NCBI RefSeq assembly: GCF_943193015.1
Contig: NZ_CALPCM010000024.1
Span: forward strand, 1 to 44,150
Source of the DNA: Hominisplanchenecus_A murintestinalis
GTDB lineage: Bacteria > Bacillota > Clostridia > Lachnospirales > Lachnospiraceae
Direction of reading: 5' to 3'
DNA: 44,150 nucleotides
The notes below the pieces were generated by a model. It worked only from the letters and a program-made list of their open reading frames with translations, was not told where the DNA came from and searched no databases. Positions 40,091-44,150 of this stretch are shown here, piece after piece. The translations under genes were made by a program, and so were the position numbers. Each line of letters begins with the position of its first letter. Within the stretch, counting starts at the first letter, position 1.

Positions 40091-41575
40091 ATGGGCGACA
40101 TATCGACAGATTTAAAGCAGAATGAAAAGAGAGTACGGGAAATGATAGAAGGATGTGACGACATTCTTTTTCGTCCTATGAAACTCGGGAAGAATAAGGA
40201 GATAAGCTGCTTTTTAATTTACATTGAAGTAGCGGCCGGCAATATGATGCTGGAAGATTCGGTGATCGGAAAAATGCTAAATCACATGTGGGAAATGGAT
40301 GAAAGCGGTATACAGAAGGCGATCGAAGAAAACAGCCTGGGAGTATCAGATACAAAAGAGCTGGTTTCTATGGACGAAGCTATGGCGGCAATGCTGGCGG
40401 GCAATGTGGTACTATTTGTAGATTATTTTGACAAAGCAATTAAGATAGGCAGTAAAGGATATCCCGGAACAGGTGTGATGAAGGCGGATTCGGAAAAAGT
40501 ATTACGGGGCAGCAAGGAAGCTTTTTCTGAGTCGGTGAAGGTCAATACGGCGCTGATTCGAAAACGCGTTCGAGATACAGCGTTAAAAGTGAAGGAGACG
40601 CCTCTTGGGAAGTATTCCAATACCATGTGTGCTATGGTGTATGTAGACGGGCTGGTTTATCCGCCTATCCTGGAAAATTTAGAAAAGCGGCTGGAGGACT
40701 TCGAAATTGACGGTGTTCTGGACGGAGGAGTGATAGAGCATCTGACGGCAGACTTAAAATATTCTCCGTTTCCCCAGTATCAGGCTACGGAGCGGCCGGA
40801 CAGAGCGGCGATGGCAGTGCTGGAAGGACGTGTCGTGCTGGTGTGTGATAATTCTCCGGAAGCATTGGTGCTGCCGGCTACCTGTAATTCTCTGTTTCAG
40901 ACAAGTGATGATTATTATCGGCATTTTGCAATTGTGTCATTCCTGAGAATTATTCGGTACATGGGGGCATTCCTGGCAGTGTCGCTGCCAGGGCTTTATC
41001 TGGCGGCAGTGAATTTCCATACTCAGCTATTGCCTACCAATCTGATTTTCTCACTGGCGGAGGCCAGGGAGGGGGTGCCCTTCCCGGCGCTGGTGGAAGT
41101 GTTGCTTTTGGAGTTGTCTTTTGAATTGCTGCGGGAGGCGGGGCTTCGGATGCCGGGACCCATAGGAAATACGATTGGCATTGTGGGGGGATTAATTATA
41201 GGACAGGCAGCGGTGAGCGCGAATATTGTAAGTCCTGTGGTAGTTGTTGTTGTGGCGCTAACGGCTCTGGGGTCTTTTGCAGTTCCAAATGAGGAATTGT
41301 CTGAAGCATTGCGGCTGCTGAAATACCTGATGCTTGTATTGTGTGCGGGATTTGGAATCCTGGGAATCATGTTTGGATGGCTTCTGGTGCTGATACATCT
41401 GGCGGGACTAAAAAGTTTTGGGGTTTCATATTTAATGCCATTTGCGGGAAAAGACGCCAACCCGGAAGGGGAGGCACGCGACAGTATCCTGCGGGCGCCG
41501 CTTTCCAGAATGTGGAAGCGTCCGTTGTTTGCACGCAGGCAAAATCGGCGAAGAATGCGGATGAAAGGAGAATAG
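40091..41575 (+). CDS. Spore germination protein, GerAA family (germinant receptor A subunit)
   Basis: This 494-aa protein is the A subunit of a GerA-type receptor in the inner spore membrane. The soluble N-terminal half has KVLRGSKEAFSESVKVNTALIRKRVRD and TERPDRAAMAVLEGRVVLVCDNSPEAL; the C-terminal half has about five transmembrane helices, including the conserved LPGLYLA and RMPGPIGNTIGIVGGLIIGQAAV stretches. It heads a three-gene operon: the B subunit follows after 4 nt. Its ribosome-binding site is moderate (AAAGGCGG). A second A-type protein (SpoVAF-like) lies 8 kb upstream. Confidence 0.93.
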   Translation: MGDISTDLKQNEKRVREMIEGCDDILFRPMKLGKNKEISCFLIYIEVAAGNMMLEDSVIGKMLNHMWEMDESGIQKAIEENSLGVSDTKELVSMDEAMAAMLAGNVVLFVDYFDKAIKIGSKGYPGTGVMKADSEKVLRGSKEAFSESVKVNTALIRKRVRDTALKVKETPLGKYSNTMCAMVYVDGLVYPPILENLEKRLEDFEIDGVLDGGVIEHLTADLKYSPFPQYQATERPDRAAMAVLEGRVVLVCDNSPEALVLPATCNSLFQTSDDYYRHFAIVSFLRIIRYMGAFLAVSLPGLYLAAVNFHTQLLPTNLIFSLAEAREGVPFPALVEVLLLELSFELLREAGLRMPGPIGNTIGIVGGLIIGQAAVSANIVSPVVVVVVALTALGSFAVPNEELSEALRLLKYLMLVLCAGFGILGIMFGWLLVLIHLAGLKSFGVSYLMPFAGKDANPEGEARDSILRAPLSRMWKRPLFARRQNRRRMRMKGE

Positions 41576-41579
41576 CGGA

Positions 41580-42674
41580 ATGATTTCTGAAAATCAGAAA
41601 ATTTCCCAACGCCAGTTTGGACGTATGGTGGTGATGGACTGGCTGGCAAAGGCGGCGCTTCTCCTGCCCGGCTTTGCTGAAAATGAAAGCGGAAGGAGTT
41701 TTATTTTGAGCCTGATAGCCGGTGTGAGCCTGGCTGTGGCTTATGCCTGGGTGGTTGGCTGGACAGCGCGCCATATGGAACAGGGGATGTATGCATATAC
41801 GGCGGAGAGGCTGGGAGGCGGATGCGCGAAAGTACTTATGCTTTTCTATTTCTGCTATGCACTGATGAACAGCGTTCTTTTAGTGCGTTTGTTTGGCGTG
41901 GTTGCGCAGGTGTTTGTTTTGCCGGAGATGTCTCAGAGTGTGCTGATGGCGGCGGTAGTCCTGGGAGGGGTGTATATTATTTCCGGTGGTCTGGAGGTAC
42001 GGGCGAGAGTCAGCGAGGTGCTTTTTTCCGCATTGCTCTATCCCCTTCTTTTTCTGCTGGTATGCGCGGCATTTTCTACGGAATCCGGGTATCTGGGGAC
42101 TGGGAGAGCAGAGTTTTCCATGCAGACAGCAAAACATGGTTTGCAAACATTTATTGCATTCGGAGGGACAGGGATTTTTCTATTTCTGGGTTCCTCTTTA
42201 AACAAAAGGGAAAATACGGGCAGGACGCTGGTGAGGGCTGCAATCGTAACAGGGGTGTCGGTGCTGGCGCTTTGTCTGGCATCTATCGGTTCCTTTGGAG
42301 AGTCAGGGATGCGGGCGCTGCCCTGGCCGGCGATTACGCTAATGAGCAGCGCGGTGATTCCGGGAAGTTTCTTTCAGCGATGGGATGTAGTTTTTACCGG
42401 TCTGATGCTGGCAACGCTTTTTCCCGCTGTGGGTGCAGGGATGTATTATCTCAAATTTCTGTCGGAAGGATTGATGGGAAAAGGGAAAAACAGAGGTGGT
42501 GGGAGAAACATCGGGATAGGGTTTCTAGTGTACTTGTTTGCTTTGTGGTGCGGCACTTATGATACGGCTTTTCGGGTGTTTACCGTAGTAAATGGATATG
42601 TGTGTGTTCCTATTCTGGTGATATTTACCTTGACTTTAGCAATTGTGGAATGTGCAGGAAGGAGGAGGGGATGA
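41580..42674 (+). CDS. Spore germination protein, GerAB family (APC-like transporter subunit)
   Basis: This 364-aa integral membrane protein has about ten hydrophobic helices and the amino-acid-transporter fold of GerB subunits, which bind the germinant. It opens with ISQRQFGRMVV and has the characteristic LLPGFAENESG and GMYAYTAERLGG stretches. The ATG follows AAAGGAG inside the end of the A gene. The stop overlaps the next start (ATGA), so A, B and C are translationally coupled. Confidence 0.9.
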   Translation: MISENQKISQRQFGRMVVMDWLAKAALLLPGFAENESGRSFILSLIAGVSLAVAYAWVVGWTARHMEQGMYAYTAERLGGGCAKVLMLFYFCYALMNSVLLVRLFGVVAQVFVLPEMSQSVLMAAVVLGGVYIISGGLEVRARVSEVLFSALLYPLLFLLVCAAFSTESGYLGTGRAEFSMQTAKHGLQTFIAFGGTGIFLFLGSSLNKRENTGRTLVRAAIVTGVSVLALCLASIGSFGESGMRALPWPAITLMSSAVIPGSFFQRWDVVFTGLMLATLFPAVGAGMYYLKFLSEGLMGKGKNRGGGRNIGIGFLVYLFALWCGTYDTAFRVFTVVNGYVCVPILVIFTLTLAIVECAGRRRG

Positions 42675-43231
42675 AGAGAGTAGTAATTGTGCTGGGGCTG
42701 TGTGCGCTTCTGGGGGGATGCGGCAGGCGAGAGCTGGAGGATAGGCGTTTTCCTACCGTGCTGACGGCGGAGACGGGAAATATAAAAGCGCAGGAGGAAG
42801 AACGTCAGGCGCAGGACAGTAAATATATTGACTATGGGCATGTAAAGGCCGTGATTCTTTCGAGGGAAACGGCAGAAAACGGGCAAATGCTTCGTGAAAT
42901 CCTGAGTTACTTGGAAAATAACCCTGTTTTTGCGCGGAATATTCTAATATATGTAGGAGATGAAGAAACGCTGGAAACAGCGAAGAAAAAGGAAGAGGAT
43001 ACGGGGATTTATCTGGAAGATTTAGCAAAAAATCAGCCTGGGGACGGAGCGCTGGAGCTGCCGTTAAAGGACTTGCTGAATTATCTGCATAATGGAGAAG
43101 CATCTATTAAACTGCCGGCGCTTTATACAGAAAACGGGAAGATTCTGCCGGGAGGCAGTATAGAACTTACACAGGAAGCGGCATCTGCATCAAATGTGCC
43201 GATTCCCAGGAAAACAGGATTTAAGGAATAG
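42671..43231 (+). CDS. Shortened Ger(x)C-type germination lipoprotein
   Basis: This 186-aa lipoprotein has a signal peptide ending LLGGC (Cys at residue 17) and then GRRELEDRRFPTVLTAE, the hallmark start of the GerC N-terminal domain. Further family-like stretches are KAVILSRETAENG and NPVFARNILIYVGDEETL. Normal GerC proteins are about 370-400 aa with two further domains; here the protein ends at GFKE. No frame downstream continues the GerC C-terminal domain, so the truncation is not a simple frameshift. It overlaps the B gene by ATGA and has GGAAGGAGGAGGGG upstream. Next comes spoIIR. Confidence 0.75.
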   Translation: MKRVVIVLGLCALLGGCGRRELEDRRFPTVLTAETGNIKAQEEERQAQDSKYIDYGHVKAVILSRETAENGQMLREILSYLENNPVFARNILIYVGDEETLETAKKKEEDTGIYLEDLAKNQPGDGALELPLKDLLNYLHNGEASIKLPALYTENGKILPGGSIELTQEAASASNVPIPRKTGFKE

Positions 43232-43323
43232 AGGAAATCTTTGGGAAAAACCAAAACAATCATGAATAGGAAGTTATTTCCTGGAAACACTCTGGTTATC
43301 AAAGAAGAGTGAGGAGAGGGGAT

Positions 43324-43974
43324 ATGAAAGGGAAAAAAGAAATGCTGCAAGAACTTTTGTGGCTATATAGAAAGCAAATAGTGTTCATGTGCGTCGTAGT
43401 GACGCTTGCAGGTATCTTGGGAGCATGTGCCGTTCTCAAAGGAAGGGCATCTGATGTGCAACAGGGAATTGCCGGAGAAATCCTGCGCTTCCACGTCATT
43501 GCAAACAGTGACAGTGAAGAAGACCAGGCGAGGAAATTAATGGTCAGGGATGAAGTGGTAGAATATATGAAAACGCTGCTGGACGGCGCGGAGGATATCG
43601 AGGAAACAAAGCGCAGGATAGAAGAACATGTGGAGGACATAGAATATACTGCAGAACAAGCGTTAAAAAAAGCAGGGGGGGAAGACTCTATCCATACGGA
43701 ACTTACGGAATGCTACTTTCCCAGAAAGTCCTACGGGGATTGTACGTTTCCGGCAGGACGTTATCAGGCGCTGCGGGTGTGTATCGGAAAGGCCGAAGGG
43801 AAGAATTGGTGGTGTGTACTTTTTCCTAATCTCTGCTTTATTGATTCTATTCATGCAGTAGTTCCTGATAAGCAGAAACAGCAACTGGAAAATGTACTTA
43901 CCGAAGAAGAATATGAAAGCCTGTTCGACTGGAAGCGCAGTGATTTTAGAATAGGCTGGGGAATCTTTCAATGA
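43324..43974 (+). CDS. spoIIR: Stage II sporulation protein R
   Basis: SpoIIR is made in the forespore and secreted into the intermembrane space, where it triggers SpoIIGA to process pro-sigma-E. The 216-aa protein has a signal anchor (about residues 17-38) and the family motifs LRFHVIANSDSEEDQARKLMVRDEVV and YFPRKSYGDCTFPAGRYQALRVCIGKAEGKNWWCVLFPNLCF. ATG 43324 follows GAGGAGAGGGG. Sigma-F control is expected from the family, but no convincing sigma-F promoter was identified in the 92-nt gap after the GerC-type gene. Confidence 0.93.
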   Translation: MKGKKEMLQELLWLYRKQIVFMCVVVTLAGILGACAVLKGRASDVQQGIAGEILRFHVIANSDSEEDQARKLMVRDEVVEYMKTLLDGAEDIEETKRRIEEHVEDIEYTAEQALKKAGGEDSIHTELTECYFPRKSYGDCTFPAGRYQALRVCIGKAEGKNWWCVLFPNLCFIDSIHAVVPDKQKQQLENVLTEEEYESLFDWKRSDFRIGWGIFQ

Positions 43975-44032
43975 ATTTCGGTCTGTGCTTTTTTGCATGA
44001 ATAAAAAAAGATAAAAAAGTTAAAAAAAGTGC

Positions 44033-44061
44033 TTGACATATTCGGAAAGGTTTGGTAGACT
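44033..44061 (+). promoter_or_regulatory. Strong promoter with upstream A-tracts, probable rRNA operon promoter
   Basis: TTGACA, 17 bp, TAGACT. The 30 bp upstream (44000-44029) are A-tracts (AAAAAAAG, AAAAAAG, AAAAAAAG), resembling an UP element. Confidence 0.75.
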
Positions 44062-44150
44062 AAGGAAGCTGTAGGGGACGAAACAAACAAGACAGCAGAG
44101 GACATTGATAATTGAACAGTGAAACAACCTTGAAAGTTCATGAAGACAAG
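44062..44150 (+). other. Probable leader of an rRNA operon, truncated by the window edge
   Basis: The sequence GACATTGATAATTGAACAGT, then GAAACAACCTTGAAAG, resembles the conserved pre-16S leader seen in Lachnospiraceae rrn operons. No 16S sequence is reached before the window ends. This is inferred from leader pattern and promoter strength only. Confidence 0.55.

Noticed and set aside
41822..42562. 246-aa plus-strand frame inside the gerB-type gene
   Set aside because: Alternate frame of a clear GerAB transporter gene; no ribosome-binding site and no recognisable domain.

Overview
The window looks like chromosome of an anaerobic, spore-forming, Gram-positive member of the Clostridia, most likely Lachnospiraceae. 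This is inferred from gene content: pyruvate phosphate dikinase, GerA-family germination proteins, SpoIIR, MecA, a DUF4250 protein, the MEP isoprenoid genes ispE and ispF, strong AGGAGG ribosome-binding sites, and many TTGACA/TATAAT-type promoters with 16-18 bp spacers. Species cannot be named from sequence reading alone.

Layout. 1-6.7 kb: an exported trigger-factor-like foldase lipoprotein, PTS enzyme I, a GNAT acetyltransferase, the disaggregase ClpB and a tiny DUF4250 protein. 6.75-10.5 kb: a LacI-family repressor divergent from a three-gene NitT/TauT-type ABC importer. Two mirror-image copies of one 14-bp operator-like site bracket the importer promoter. 10.5-13.1 kb: an ATGA-coupled pair, a cytoplasmic ParB-like/BMP fusion protein and a metallophosphoesterase. 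13.1-14.6 kb: a visibly AT-rich accessory island with an exported archaemetzincin-like protease (doubtful start) and a frameshifted SurA-like foldase. 14.6-18.7 kb: an LRR_5 surface protein, an SH3/SleB-type cell-wall hydrolase, a membrane-anchored CapA-type protein on the minus strand, and MecA. 18.8-19.2 kb: tRNA-Ser(CGA) on minus, then tRNA-Val(TAC) and tRNA-Met(CAT) on plus. 19.4-26.2 kb: a TEAA-repeat lipoprotein, IspF with a Cys-rich tail, an Eis-like acetyltransferase, a heterodimeric ABC exporter with one degenerate ATP site, and a polysaccharide deacetylase. 26.4-31.7 kb: a previously uncalled 42-aa ribbon-helix-helix protein, a 1530-aa secreted GH84 glycosidase, and an XRE regulator. 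31.9-35.3 kb: a SpoVAF/GerAA-like protein, a repeat-bearing lipoprotein, a sigma-factor-like gene with an apparent internal deletion, and a DUF2461 protein. 35.5-39.9 kb: PpdK, IspE and a GntR/FCD regulator. 40.1-44.0 kb: a gerA-type operon (A, B, shortened C) followed by spoIIR. 44.0-44.15 kb: a strong promoter and leader that look like the start of an rRNA operon cut off by the window edge.

Themes. Envelope and spore biology dominate: hydrolases, germinant-receptor proteins, lipoproteins and SpoIIR. Protein quality control recurs (foldase lipoprotein, ClpB, MecA). PTS enzyme I and PpdK both handle the PEP/pyruvate node. The best candidates for undescribed biology are the ParB-like/BMP plus phosphoesterase pair, the twin-operator LacI/ABC-importer switch, the shortened sigma-like factor, and the decaying AT-rich island.
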